In this document: positions 53,140-62,506 of the stretch, piece after piece | Layout: the number at the start of each line of letters is the position of its first letter | Position numbering within the stretch: position 1 is the first letter of the stretch | Assembly: GCA_030683815.1 (NCBI GenBank) | Contig: JAUXPJ010000002.1 | Coordinates: forward strand, 85,499 to 149,498 | Source of the DNA: Flavobacteriaceae bacterium | GTDB taxonomy: Bacteria > Bacteroidota > Bacteroidia > Flavobacteriales > Flavobacteriaceae | Direction of reading: 5' to 3' | Length of the DNA: 64,000 nucleotides | Position numbers and translations under genes: made by a program | Notes under the pieces: model-generated | Databases searched by the model: none | The model's input: the letters and a program-made list of their open reading frames with translations, nothing else | Told to the model about the DNA's origin: nothing

Positions 53140-53952
53140 ATGATAAAACTAAAAACGCTGGAGGAAATTGAATTAATGCGCGAAAGCACTTTACTCGTTT
53201 CTAGAACATTAGGATTAATTGCCAAAGAAATAAAACCTGGCGTTTCTACCTTGTTTCTTGATAAAATTGCAGCAGAATTTATTAGAGATAACGGTGGGAT
53301 TCCGGCATTTTTAGGAATGTATGGTTTCCCAAATACCCTTTGCGCCAGTCCGAATGAACAAATTGTTCATGGAATTCCTTCTGAGAATCCCCTAGAAAAC
53401 GGAGATATTATTTCCATTGATTGCGGCGTGTTTAAAAATGAGTTTTATGGTGATCATGCATACACTTTTGAAGTAGGAGAAGTAGCTGCTGAAACCAAAA
53501 AATTACTTCAAATTACCAAAGAGAGTTTATATGTTGGGATACGTGAACTTAGAGTTGGAAATAGAGTTGGCGATGTTGGTTTTGCTATTCAAAATTATGT
53601 GGAAAAACATGGATATGGTGTTGTTCGCGAATTAGTTGGCCATGGATTGGGGCGAAAAATGCACGAAGATCCTGAGATGCCTAATTACGGGAGTCGAGGA
53701 AAGGGAAAAAAATTTGTCAATGGAATGGTTGTAGCTATTGAGCCCATGATTAATATGGGTACTCATAAAATTATTCAATTTAAAGATGGGTGGACCATAA
53801 CTACAGCCGATAAAAAACCGAGTGCACATTTTGAACACGATATTGCTATTATTGATGGAAAACCGGAATTGCTATCAACTTTTCAATATATTTATGAGGC
53901 TTTGGGAATCCAAAGCGATGAAGAAAAAGAGTTTAGAACTATTTCATTATGA
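53140..53952 (+). CDS. map: Methionine aminopeptidase, type I
   Basis: I take the ATG at 53140 (MIKLKTLEEIELMR); a TTG at 53119 is in frame but overlaps the promoter element. The 270-residue enzyme removes the initiator Met. Metal ligands are visible: DIISIDCGVFKNEFYGDHAY (two Asp), GHGLGRKMHEDPEMPNYG (His), VVAIEPMINMG (Glu) and SAHFEHDIAII (Glu region). The stop overlaps the following methyltransferase start by four bases (ATGA), so the two are coupled. Identification is certain. Confidence 0.96.
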   Translation: MIKLKTLEEIELMRESTLLVSRTLGLIAKEIKPGVSTLFLDKIAAEFIRDNGGIPAFLGMYGFPNTLCASPNEQIVHGIPSENPLENGDIISIDCGVFKNEFYGDHAYTFEVGEVAAETKKLLQITKESLYVGIRELRVGNRVGDVGFAIQNYVEKHGYGVVRELVGHGLGRKMHEDPEMPNYGSRGKGKKFVNGMVVAIEPMINMGTHKIIQFKDGWTITTADKKPSAHFEHDIAIIDGKPELLSTFQYIYEALGIQSDEEKEFRTISL

Positions 53953-54710
53953 ACATAACTAAATTCGTATTAAATGCGCTTCCTCGTCCTACCTTAATAA
54001 AAATAAGTTTGTGGATTCGGCCAATTATAGCATTTCTTTTAAAAGGAAATCGGTTTACTGATCCAATTGACGGTAAAAGTTTTTGCTGTTTTTTACCCTA
54101 TGGATATCATAATATTCGATATAATGCTCTATCTCCCAGTACTTTGTCGTTAGAGCGCCACCGATTAATGTGGTTATTTTTAAAAGAAAAAACTGATTTT
54201 TTTACTACACCCAAAAAGGTTTTACATATTGCTCCTGAACAATGTTTTATCAATCTATTTAGAAATCAACAAAATTTAGATTATTTAACAGCAGACTTAC
54301 ACTCACCACTTGCAGATGTTAAAGCAAACATTCTATCTCTTCCTTTTGATGATAATTCTTTTGATGTGGTTATTTGCAACCATGTTTTAGAGCATATTGT
54401 TGACGATCAAAAAGCCATGTCGGAATTATTTCGGGTGATGAAAAAAGGAGGGTTTGGTATTTTTCAAGTACCGCAAGATTTATCGCGTAATAAAACATAC
54501 GAAGATTTTTCTATCACGAATCCAAAAGAAAGAGCCATCCATTTTGGACAATATGACCATGTTAGAATTTATGGACAAGATTATTTTAATCGGCTGGAAA
54601 ATGTAGGATTTACTGTTAATCCTGTAAATTTAAGTTTAGAGCTGTCTCAAAAACTCACTAATCGTTATAGACTGACTGAAAATGAGCTTATTCCGTTCTG
54701 TAAAAAATAA
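53949..54710 (+). CDS. Class I SAM-dependent methyltransferase
   Basis: The 253-residue protein has a Rossmann-like methyltransferase core. The SAM-binding region reads VLHIAPEQCFINLF then YLTADLHSPLADVKANILSL. The signature VVICNHVLEHIVDDQKAMSE is followed by ELFRVMKKGGFGIFQVPQDL. A short N-terminal region with basic and aromatic residues (CCFLPYGYHNIRYNALSPST) precedes it and may contact substrate. It is translationally coupled to map, an association seen in several Flavobacteria. The substrate is unknown. Confidence 0.88.
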   Translation: MNITKFVLNALPRPTLIKISLWIRPIIAFLLKGNRFTDPIDGKSFCCFLPYGYHNIRYNALSPSTLSLERHRLMWLFLKEKTDFFTTPKKVLHIAPEQCFINLFRNQQNLDYLTADLHSPLADVKANILSLPFDDNSFDVVICNHVLEHIVDDQKAMSELFRVMKKGGFGIFQVPQDLSRNKTYEDFSITNPKERAIHFGQYDHVRIYGQDYFNRLENVGFTVNPVNLSLELSQKLTNRYRLTENELIPFCKK

Positions 54711-54772
54711 TTAATCATCAGAATATTTGTTAAATTTTTGAATTTTTAAAATATAATTAATTGTAATTCTTC

Positions 54773-54803
54773 TTTGTTATCCCTAAAAATCACTGTATTT
54801 TTG
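54773..54803 (+). promoter_or_regulatory. Promoter of the norC-like gene
   Basis: TTTG (54773-54776) and TATTTTTG (54796-54803) are separated by 19 bases, the preferred Bacteroidota spacing, 17 bases before the start codon. Confidence 0.7.
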
Positions 54804-54820
54804 ATATAGTTTCATAAAGT

Positions 54821-55297
54821 ATGACAGAAATGAATTTTAAGAAATACGAAAATAAACATCGCAATCGTGTAATCATATCTGTTTTGGTTTTTACATTTAT
54901 TATTTATAACTACTTCGTTTATTCCAGTGGCACTGAAAATCACGCGCCTAAACTAACTGAAGAAGCTATCAAAGGACAAGATTTATGGCAAGAAAATAAC
55001 TGTTGGACTTGTCATCAACTCTACGGATTGGGTGGATATTTAGGCCCAGATTTAACCAATATCATTTCTCATCCCAATAAAGGTGAAAATTACATCAAAG
55101 GTTTTATCAATAGCGGTGTAAAATCAATGCCAAAATATAACTTTACCGAAACAGAAAAAGATCAAATAATAGCTTTTTTAAGAGCTGTAGATCAAACAGG
55201 ATATTTCCCCAATTATAAGGCTAATTTACAACCGAATGGGTGGGTAGAACTTAATTATAAGTCAGCAGATTCTATTTCTCATCCATCAAACAAATAA
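54821..55297 (+). CDS. Membrane-anchored cytochrome c, NorC-like
   Basis: The 158-residue protein has one N-terminal transmembrane helix (about residues 17-36) and a monohaem cytochrome c domain. The haem site is CWTCH at 61-65; the likely sixth ligand is Met103 in KSMPKYNFTETEKDQI. LYGLGGYLGPDLTNII after the haem motif is typical of NorC, the electron-entry subunit of cytochrome-type nitric oxide reductase. It begins 17 bases after a perfectly spaced promoter and is followed 17 bp later by the NorB-like gene. Function as NorC depends on whether the partner is a true NO reductase. Confidence 0.85.
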   Translation: MTEMNFKKYENKHRNRVIISVLVFTFIIYNYFVYSSGTENHAPKLTEEAIKGQDLWQENNCWTCHQLYGLGGYLGPDLTNIISHPNKGENYIKGFINSGVKSMPKYNFTETEKDQIIAFLRAVDQTGYFPNYKANLQPNGWVELNYKSADSISHPSNK

Positions 55298-55314
55298 TTT
55301 TTAACAATTAATTT

Positions 55315-56676
55315 ATGATGTACAAGGCTGCGCAATTCTCTAAAAATAAATTTTCACTTCAATTTATTTTACTCTCGTTATTCGCTTTGATATTAGGAAA
55401 TTTATTTGGAGTATTGGCAGGTTTTCAATATATCATTCCTGATTTTTTAAAAGAATTGTTGCCGTTTACCAAAATGCGCCCATTTCATGATTCATCGGTT
55501 ACCTCTTGGATTGTTTTAGCCGCCACCGGAAGCATTTATTTTGTACTTTCTAATGTTGAAGATTTGACAATATTTTCTCCCAAATTAACTAAAATCCATT
55601 TTTATTTATTTCTGATAATTGGAATTTTAATTTTTATTTCTATCGGAACAGGATATATGGGCGGACGGGAATATGTTGCATTTATGCCGATATTAATAGT
55701 CCCTATTTTATTGGGATGGATTTTATTTGGATACAATTATTTTAAAACGGTTTTAAATCGGGTTAAAAATTGGCCTGTATATTATTGGATGTGGGGAACC
55801 GGGATTGTTTTTATGATTTTTCATCTGGCAGAAGCTCATTTTTGGTTTTCACCTTATTTCAGAGAAAATTTTGTGCGCGATTTAACCGTTCAATGGAAAT
55901 CTTACGGATCATTTGTAGGATCTTGGAATCAATTGGTGTATGGATTATCAATTTACATCATGGCAAAAATCAAAAATGATGATTCAGTTGGAAGAGGGAA
56001 ATTACCCTTTTTCTTTTACTTTTTAGGATTGACCAATTTGATGTTTGGTTGGGCACATCACACGTATATCATTCCAACTCAACCATGGATTCGTTATGTT
56101 GCATACGGAATCAGTATGACAGAATGGATTATTTTAGGATATATGATTTATAGTTGGAAAAAATCATTATCAGAAGAAAAAAAAGAAAACAACACTTTGG
56201 CTTATCAATTTTTAATGGCTGCTGATTTTTGGATTTTCATCAATCTGATTTTAGCGCTGCTTATTTCTATCCCAATTATTAATTTCTTTAGTCATGGCAC
56301 TCATATAACCGTAGCGCATTCTATGGGGACTACCATTGGCATTAATACAACCATTTTATTGTCATCACTTTTTTATATCGCTTCAAGAATTGACTCAAAT
56401 TTTAAAGATAATATCAAACAATTATTAACAGGCTTTTATATTTTCAATGGTTCATTAATCGTGTTTTTTGGAGCATTAATTGCCGCCGGATTGAAACGAA
56501 GTGAATGGATGTATTTTTCCAAAAACATGCCATTTGCCGAAATGAAAATTAATTTAGCCAACAATTATTATGTTTTCCTGATATCTGGAATTGTGATGTT
56601 TATCGGAATTTTGATGTTAACTATTCCGCTTTTTAAAGTTTTCTTGAAAGCTTATAAAATATCAGCTAAAGCTTAA
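55315..56676 (+). CDS. NorB-like haem-copper oxidase superfamily subunit
   Basis: A 453-residue, roughly 12-helix protein. Conserved His residues are visible: RPFH (His58), FHLAEAHFW (His170, His175), GWAHHTYI (His248-249) and GTHITVAHSMG (His330, His335). These fit the FeB and haem sites of NO reductases, and pairing with a NorC-like cytochrome supports that. Two positions differ from canonical cNOR as I recall it: the Glu four residues after the FeB His is Ser179, and the second His of the helix-X HxH is Met337. It may belong to a divergent Bacteroidota NOR clade. A cbb3 oxidase-like role is less likely. Confidence 0.75.
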   Translation: MMYKAAQFSKNKFSLQFILLSLFALILGNLFGVLAGFQYIIPDFLKELLPFTKMRPFHDSSVTSWIVLAATGSIYFVLSNVEDLTIFSPKLTKIHFYLFLIIGILIFISIGTGYMGGREYVAFMPILIVPILLGWILFGYNYFKTVLNRVKNWPVYYWMWGTGIVFMIFHLAEAHFWFSPYFRENFVRDLTVQWKSYGSFVGSWNQLVYGLSIYIMAKIKNDDSVGRGKLPFFFYFLGLTNLMFGWAHHTYIIPTQPWIRYVAYGISMTEWIILGYMIYSWKKSLSEEKKENNTLAYQFLMAADFWIFINLILALLISIPIINFFSHGTHITVAHSMGTTIGINTTILLSSLFYIASRIDSNFKDNIKQLLTGFYIFNGSLIVFFGALIAAGLKRSEWMYFSKNMPFAEMKINLANNYYVFLISGIVMFIGILMLTIPLFKVFLKAYKISAKA

Positions 56677-56678
56677 AT

Positions 56679-57671
56679 TTAATTTTCAAACCTAACGGTT
56701 GAATAAGTTTCGATGGTTCCGTCTGGTTTTGAGTAAATTAAAAACACTTTTAAATCGTTTCTGTTTTTAAGAAATTCTAATGTGTTTTGATAACCCATCG
56801 CCATAAAAGCCGTGGCATACGCATCAACATCCGCACAATCTACGGTTGAAATTACCGAAGCACTCAATAAATCTGTTTTGCTGGAAAATCCTGTCTTGGT
56901 ATCTAAAGTATGTGCAAATTTTTGTCCGTTTTCAGCAACTTTAAACTTGCGATAATTACCGGATGTGGCGATAGATTCATTCTCTAATGATATGGAAGCC
57001 GCAAAAGATCTGCTGCCGTCAAAATTAGGATTTTCAATAGCAATTTTCCAAATTTCGTGATGTTGATTTTTACCGCGAGCGCGAATTTCACCCCCAATTT
57101 CAACCATATAATCTGTAATGTTTTTAGATTCCAAAAATCTGCCAATAACATCTACCGTATAACCTTTTGCAATAGAGTTAAAATCGAGATAAATTTCAGA
57201 GAATTCTTTTATAACTTTATTTTCTTGATTGAGTATTACTTTTTCGAACCCAACAAATTTCAATAATTCTTTTACTTTAACAGAATCTAAATTTTCAATT
57301 GGCTTTTCAGGCCCAAAACCCCAGGCATTTACCAAAATTCCGATAGTCGGATCAAAAATTCCGTTGGTCTCTCGATGAATTTTTTTTGATTTTAAAAAAA
57401 CTTCAATAAATAAATCATCAACTGTAACAGCAGTGTCCCCTTTGTTAATTTTGGCAATATCAGAAGTAGCCAAATAAGTGGAGAGTGATTTATTAATCGC
57501 CTGAATGATACTATCAATTGACTTGTCATATTTAACTGAGTTCTTATCAATATATTTAATAGAAAAAGTGGTTCCTAAAGCATATCCTTCTAAATGAACG
57601 ATTTCTTTTTTGGTGTTTTCACCACAAGAAAAAATTGTTAAAGCAATGAATAGTATTAATATTTGTTTCAT
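56679..57671 (-). CDS. apbE: FAD:protein FMN transferase lipoprotein
   Basis: The 330-residue protein has a lipoprotein signal ending in FSCG and an ApbE domain. Landmarks are LEGYALGTTFSIKY at the start, the active region FDPTIGILVNAWGFGPEKPI, the segment DFNSIAKGYTVDVIGRFLES, and the metal-binding site AHTLDTKTGFSSKTDLLSAS followed by DCADVDAYATAFMAMG. It would attach FMN to target proteins such as NqrB/C or RnfG-type subunits, or hydrolyse FAD. It ends two bases from the convergent NorB-like stop, so the genes nearly touch. Family call is certain. Confidence 0.95.
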   Translation of the reverse strand: MKQILILFIALTIFSCGENTKKEIVHLEGYALGTTFSIKYIDKNSVKYDKSIDSIIQAINKSLSTYLATSDIAKINKGDTAVTVDDLFIEVFLKSKKIHRETNGIFDPTIGILVNAWGFGPEKPIENLDSVKVKELLKFVGFEKVILNQENKVIKEFSEIYLDFNSIAKGYTVDVIGRFLESKNITDYMVEIGGEIRARGKNQHHEIWKIAIENPNFDGSRSFAASISLENESIATSGNYRKFKVAENGQKFAHTLDTKTGFSSKTDLLSASVISTVDCADVDAYATAFMAMGYQNTLEFLKNRNDLKVFLIYSKPDGTIETYSTVRFEN

Positions 57672-57782
57672 GACAAGTATAATTGAGTGTTATTTTATCC
57701 CGTTTGCAAAGATAATCAATAAATCATTCTTAAAATTATCATAAAATTAAATCCAATAAATTATAAAAATGACTATATTTAG

Positions 57783-57790
57783 TATTTTTG
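57783..57790 (+). promoter_or_regulatory. Putative -7 promoter element of the OmpA-like gene
   Basis: TATTTTTG matches TAnnTTTG and lies 27 bases upstream of the start codon. Confidence 0.5.
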
Positions 57791-57817
57791 ATGAAATTAT
57801 AAATAATACCGATAAAT

Positions 57818-58666
57818 ATGAGAAAATTACTGCTGTTGACGATTGTTTCGTCTGTTTTGTTCAGCTCTTGTGTTTCTAACAAGAAATATGCTGAAATGGA
57901 GAATAAATACAAACAAACCAATCAAGAATTAGTTGACACCAAAGCTAACTTGATGAAATGTTTGGTAGAACGGGAGAAAAGTGAATTTAAGGTTACTACT
58001 TTAGAATCTCGTGTAGCTGATTTGCAAAAAGATAAAGCAAAAGGGTTGGAACAAGTTGGTGATTTAACCGTATTAACAAAAGCAGCATCAGACAATATCA
58101 AAGAAACTTTAGCGCAATTAAGCAAGAAAGACGAATACATTAAACATATTCGCAAAGCTTTAACTGCCAAAGATTCATTGAACTTGGCCTTAGCTGTTAA
58201 CTTGAAAAAAGTGTTGAAAAATGGTTTAGATGATGAAGATATCGAAATAAACGTTGAAAAAACAGTGGTTTATATTTCAATTGCCGATAAATTATTATTT
58301 AAAAGCGGAAGTCATGTTGTAAGTGACAGAGCAAAAAATGTGTTGGGTAAAGTTGCTCAAGTTATTGCTGCCAAACCAGATGTTGAAGTAATGGTAGAAG
58401 GATATACCGATAGTAACCCAATTAATACTGATTGTATTTCAGACAATTGGGATTTATCTGTAAAAAGAGCCACTTCAGTAGTTAGAGTTTTACAAAACGA
58501 CCATAAAATTGATCCTAAGCGTTTGACTGCTGCCGGAAGAAGTGAATACTTACCGTTAGATACCAATAAAACTGCGGATGGCAGAGCTAAAAACAGACGT
58601 ACAAGAATTGTGATTTTACCTAAATTAGATCAATTCTTTACTATTCTAGAAGAAAAACAAGAGTAA
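57818..58666 (+). CDS. OmpA-family lipoprotein
   Basis: The 282-residue protein has a lipoprotein signal (MRKLLLLTIVSSVLFSSC, Cys18). A coiled coil at about residues 24-110 (YAEMENKYKQTNQELVDTKA, then RVADLQKDKAKGLEQVGDLT) precedes the OmpA/MotB C-terminal domain (about 140-270). The peptidoglycan-binding motif reads LSVKRATSVVRVL with AAGRSEYLPLDTN and KNRRTRIVI. It would anchor the outer membrane to peptidoglycan. A strong terminator follows at 58687, and tonB comes next as its own unit. The family call is certain. Confidence 0.93.
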   Translation: MRKLLLLTIVSSVLFSSCVSNKKYAEMENKYKQTNQELVDTKANLMKCLVEREKSEFKVTTLESRVADLQKDKAKGLEQVGDLTVLTKAASDNIKETLAQLSKKDEYIKHIRKALTAKDSLNLALAVNLKKVLKNGLDDEDIEINVEKTVVYISIADKLLFKSGSHVVSDRAKNVLGKVAQVIAAKPDVEVMVEGYTDSNPINTDCISDNWDLSVKRATSVVRVLQNDHKIDPKRLTAAGRSEYLPLDTNKTADGRAKNRRTRIVILPKLDQFFTILEEKQE

Positions 58667-58686
58667 AATCAATTTCAAATATCTAT

Positions 58687-58715
58687 AAAAACCGTTTCAA
58701 TTTGAAGCGGTTTTT
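58687..58715 (+). terminator. Terminator of the OmpA-like gene
   Basis: AAAAACCG and CGGTTTTT flank an inner TTCAA/TTGAA stem and are followed by more T, about 20 bases after the stop. Confidence 0.85.
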
Positions 58716-58905
58716 TTTGTATCTTTAATATAGGTAATCCCAATATGGATTCCCTAAAATGGTATAATGTTTGTCCCTGTAAAAAAGGGGTCGAAATTGT
58801 TTTAATTGCATTAATATCATTATTTAAATATCTTAACTTACCTTTAATTCGTTATTTGTAAGTCTTTCGTATCTAACTGAATTAGTAACTCTAATTTTTA
58901 GTCAA

Positions 58906-59655
58906 ATGGAAATCAAGAAGAATCCGATTGTAGCTTTAGAAAATTACAGTAAATTTTTTATGTTGTTGGGTCTCAGTTTATCATTATTGGTTGTTTATCT
59001 TGCATTAGAACACGAATCATCAGCCAATGACAGCGACCTAAGAGCTAGTGTTTCATTAGTTAATTTAGATCTGGAAAATGAAAATATTCCGATTACTCCA
59101 CCACCGGAAACTACTCCGCCGCCTGAGCCGCAACAACCACAATCCATTATGGATAAGATTGAAATTGTAAAAGATGAAAAGAAAATTATTGAAACTGTTT
59201 TAAAATCTACTGAAATTGGAGAAAAAGATGCCATCATTATTAAAGATCCTCGATTAACCAGTGAGATTGTTGAAGTTGTTGAAAAAGAAGAAGTTGTTGA
59301 AGATGTTCCATTTGCCATTATTGAAGAAGCTCCTATTTTTCCAGGCTGTACCGGTTCTCGTGAAGAGCGTAAAATTTGTTTATCTGATAAAGTTTCAAAA
59401 CACGTACATAAAGAATTTAATGCAAATTTAGCTCAAGAATTAGGATTAGCACCGGGAAAACAAAAAATTTATATCATTTTTACCATCGATAAAAACGGAG
59501 ATGTAGCTAATATTTTGGCGCGCGCTACACATAAAAGCTTAGAAAAAGAAGCAATCAGAGTTATTAATCTATTACCTAAAATGACTCCGGGCAAACAACG
59601 CAATCGTCCGGTAGGCGTTAAATATTCGTTACCAATTACTTTTAATGTAGAATAA
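58906..59655 (+). CDS. TonB energy transducer
   Basis: The 249-residue protein has one N-terminal membrane helix (about residues 15-34) and a Pro-rich spacer (ITPPPETTPPPEPQQPQ) followed by a Glu/Val-rich linker. The TonB C-terminal domain covers about 155-249 and includes GKQKIYIIFTIDKNGDVANI and PVGVKYSLPITFNVE. The segment PIFPGCTGSREERKICLSDK is typical of Bacteroidota TonB proteins and contains two Cys. It would energise receptors such as those at 1 and 21740, if it is the housekeeping TonB. A perfect terminator hairpin follows. Confidence 0.9.
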   Translation: MEIKKNPIVALENYSKFFMLLGLSLSLLVVYLALEHESSANDSDLRASVSLVNLDLENENIPITPPPETTPPPEPQQPQSIMDKIEIVKDEKKIIETVLKSTEIGEKDAIIIKDPRLTSEIVEVVEKEEVVEDVPFAIIEEAPIFPGCTGSREERKICLSDKVSKHVHKEFNANLAQELGLAPGKQKIYIIFTIDKNGDVANILARATHKSLEKEAIRVINLLPKMTPGKQRNRPVGVKYSLPITFNVE

Positions 59656-59674
59656 AATATCTTTTCACTAAACG

Positions 59675-59695
59675 AATCCCGATTGAATCGGGATT
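59675..59695 (+). terminator. Terminator of tonB
   Basis: AATCCCGAT and ATCGGGATT form a perfect nine-base stem with a TGA loop, followed by seven T. It starts 20 bases after the stop. Confidence 0.9.
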
Positions 59696-59740
59696 TTTTT
59701 TGGTTTTAATTCGTATTTTCGTGTTTATAAACAAACTGAT

Positions 59741-60316
59741 ATGAGTGATTATTTTGCGCATGAAACCGCTGTCATAGACGAAGGTTGCACAATCGGAAAA
59801 GGAACCAAAATCTGGCATTTTAGTCATATCATGCCCAATTGTACTATTGGTGAAAATTGTAATATCGGACAAAACGCAGTAGTTTCTCCAGGTGTTGTTT
59901 TGGGAAAAAATGTAAAGGTGCAAAACAATGTTTCTATTTATACCGGAGTTATTTGTGAGGATGATGTTTTTCTAGGTCCGTCAATGGTTTTTACCAATGT
60001 GATTAATCCGCGAAGTGCCATCATCCGAAAAAATGAATATCTTCAAACCATTGTAAAAAAAGGTGCCAGTATTGGAGCCAATGCTACCATTATTTGCGGT
60101 AACAATATTGGCGAATATGCACTCATTGGCGCAGGTGCAGTGGTAACAAAATCTGTAAAACCGTATGCACTGGTTGTTGGAAATCCATCAAAACAACTCG
60201 GTTGGGTTAGTGAATATGGACATCGATTACATTTTAATGCAAGCGGAACAGCCATCTGCGATGAAAGTAAAGAAATGTATCAATTAAAAAGTGATTGCGT
60301 TACCAAAATTTCCTAA
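59741..60316 (+). CDS. Hexapeptide-repeat N-acetyltransferase (WbpD/WlbB-like)
   Basis: The 191-residue protein is a left-handed beta-helix acyltransferase. Hexapeptide repeats run over about residues 10-145 (CTIGKGTKIWHFSHIMPNCT, IGENCNIGQNAVVSPGVVLG), and the motif KIWHFSHIM with SIGANATIICG is typical of the WbpD/WlbB branch that acetylates UDP-3-amino sugars for O-antigen. KPYALVVGNPSKQLGWVSEY is the usual C-terminal signature. Its substrate here is inferred from family only. The following barrel-protein gene starts 24 bp later, so the two may be cotranscribed and serve envelope polysaccharide. Confidence 0.85.
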   Translation: MSDYFAHETAVIDEGCTIGKGTKIWHFSHIMPNCTIGENCNIGQNAVVSPGVVLGKNVKVQNNVSIYTGVICEDDVFLGPSMVFTNVINPRSAIIRKNEYLQTIVKKGASIGANATIICGNNIGEYALIGAGAVVTKSVKPYALVVGNPSKQLGWVSEYGHRLHFNASGTAICDESKEMYQLKSDCVTKIS

Positions 60317-60339
60317 ATTTCAGTTTTAAATTAAAATCC

Positions 60340-62412
60340 GTGAAAAAGTATCTTGTTCTTTTTATTTCATTTTTGATATTTCAAACTACTTATAGTCAAG
60401 TTGAAAAATTTCCGGTTTTTGATGATTGTAAAACCGTTTCAATAGAACAATTGGATAAATGTTTTTATGAACAAGTCAATAAAACAATTAGTTCAGAACT
60501 TAAAATTCCGCAAAAATTAGTGGAGGATGATTTTAAAGGTGGGGTAACCATTACGTTTATTGTTGACAATACCGGACAATTTAAAGTGCTGTATGTCAAT
60601 TCTCCTTATCCTGAATTAAAAGCCGAAGTTGAACGCGTTTTTAAAACCTTTCCGCAAATAAAACCATCAACATATAATAACTTGAATACCGAAATGCAGT
60701 TTGTAGTGCCGCTTCAATTTCCTTTGGGCGAAACAATTGCGATGAATCAAAAATCAAGAAAATCAACTGATCAATATTTGGTAAAAAATCAAGAAAAATT
60801 GGAATACACCACTGATAATAAAGATTTTTTAGAGCATCAAAGTCATTTAAATATTCCTTTTTCATCATCAGATTACAGTGCGTTAGATTTTTATTATCAT
60901 CAATCTGAAAATACTCACACCTCTATGAAGCCCTATATTTATTCGGAAACGATGAAATATGTGGATTTAAATCAGCAAAAAAAGGATTTATTAAAAAATA
61001 AATCGGGTTGGTGGGGACGAAAATTTTGGAATGAACACATGGTTCAGATCAAAGGAAATGATTATTGGTTTACCTTAGATCCGTTAGCCGATTTACAATT
61101 GGGGAAAGACAATTCAGATGATTTTGGCTACACTTACAACAATACCCGAGCAGTAATTGGTAACGGTGGAATTGGTAAAAATTTCAATTTTTCAGCAACT
61201 ATTTATGAAAGTCAAGGGCGATTTTCTGAATACTTTAATCAGTATGCCGAATCTGTCAAACCGGCTGGAGGAAATCCTGCTATCATTCCGGGTAGAGGAA
61301 TCGCCAAGCCATTCCAAACCGATGCTTATGACTATCCGGTAACCGAAGGTTATTTGTCATACAGCCCCAACAAAACATTTAATCTGCAATTCGGACATGG
61401 TAAGAATTTTATAGGCGATGGGTATCGTTCTTTGTTTTTATCGGATGTTTCATCTCCCTATCCTTATTTAAAAATCAACACTTCATTTTGGAAATTGAAA
61501 TACACCAATTTGTGGATGTGGACGCAGGATGTACGTAGAGAAGCAACCGTTAATGGCGCTTATGCCCAAAAATATGTAGCCATTCATTATTTGAGTTTAA
61601 ATGTTACTAAAAAATTGAATATCGGACTTTTTGAAGCGGCTATGTGGGATAAAAGCAATAACAGAGGCATGGATATCAATTTCATCAATCCGATAATTTT
61701 CTTAACCAATATCGAATTTGAAACCGGCTCTCGCTCTGGAAATACCATGTTAGGTGTCAGTACCAAATACAAATGGAATGAAAAAATTGCTTTCTATTCT
61801 CAATTGATTGTTGATGATTTTAGAGTCGGAGAAATTGCCAACGGAAATGGTTATTGGTCCAATAAATTCGGAATTCAGTTAGGCGCTAAATATTTCAACG
61901 CCTTTAAAATTAATAATTTATATCTACAAGCAGAGTACAATGCTGTAAATCCATACACTTATTCTCACGATGAGTTATTGATGAATTACGGACATAACAA
62001 CCAACCAATGGCGCATTTATGGGGTGCCAATTTCAGAGAATTCATCGGAATTGCACGTTATACCAAAGATCGATGGTTTGGAAATACCAAATTGGTTTTG
62101 GGCGAAAAAGGTTTTGATTTCAACACGCCAACCAACAAAAAAAGTTATGGAGGCGATGTTTTTAAAGATAATGATGACAGAGCTGCTGATTACGGCAATA
62201 AAATCGGACAAGGAAATACCGCAAAGATTTTTATAGCAGATGTACAAGTGGGTTATCTGATTAATCCGGCTACCAATCTCAAACTTTTTGCCGGTTTAAC
62301 TTACAGAAATTTCAATCCAACTACACCCACCAACACCTTCGATAAAACCAATACCACATGGTTTAACATCGGATTTAGAACCGATGTGTTTAATTGGTAT
62401 TTTGATTTTTAA
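60340..62412 (+). CDS. Outer-membrane protein with N-terminal TonB-C-like domain and barrel
   Basis: The likely start is GTG at 60340, which opens a signal peptide (VKKYLVLFISFLIFQTTYSQ); an earlier TTG at 60295 overlaps the upstream gene. Residues about 20-130 resemble a TonB C-terminal-like domain (GGVTITFIVDNTGQFKVLYV, VFKTFPQIKPST). The remaining 550 residues look like an outer-membrane barrel with a Wzi-like portion (FGHGKNFIGDGYRSLFLSDV, SFWKLKYTNLWMW) ending aromatic (VFNWYFDF). Similar proteins in Flavobacteria carry gliding-motility (RemB-like) names; I cannot confirm that. Capsule anchoring or export is a second option. Confidence 0.65.
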   Translation: MKKYLVLFISFLIFQTTYSQVEKFPVFDDCKTVSIEQLDKCFYEQVNKTISSELKIPQKLVEDDFKGGVTITFIVDNTGQFKVLYVNSPYPELKAEVERVFKTFPQIKPSTYNNLNTEMQFVVPLQFPLGETIAMNQKSRKSTDQYLVKNQEKLEYTTDNKDFLEHQSHLNIPFSSSDYSALDFYYHQSENTHTSMKPYIYSETMKYVDLNQQKKDLLKNKSGWWGRKFWNEHMVQIKGNDYWFTLDPLADLQLGKDNSDDFGYTYNNTRAVIGNGGIGKNFNFSATIYESQGRFSEYFNQYAESVKPAGGNPAIIPGRGIAKPFQTDAYDYPVTEGYLSYSPNKTFNLQFGHGKNFIGDGYRSLFLSDVSSPYPYLKINTSFWKLKYTNLWMWTQDVRREATVNGAYAQKYVAIHYLSLNVTKKLNIGLFEAAMWDKSNNRGMDINFINPIIFLTNIEFETGSRSGNTMLGVSTKYKWNEKIAFYSQLIVDDFRVGEIANGNGYWSNKFGIQLGAKYFNAFKINNLYLQAEYNAVNPYTYSHDELLMNYGHNNQPMAHLWGANFREFIGIARYTKDRWFGNTKLVLGEKGFDFNTPTNKKSYGGDVFKDNDDRAADYGNKIGQGNTAKIFIADVQVGYLINPATNLKLFAGLTYRNFNPTTPTNTFDKTNTTWFNIGFRTDVFNWYFDF

Positions 62413-62506
62413 TTTAGAAATTTGGAAATTTGAAAAGGGTCTTAAAATTTAATGTTTCTCTTGTTTAAAGTTTAACGTTGACTGAAATGGAAAATTTATT
62501 TTGAGA

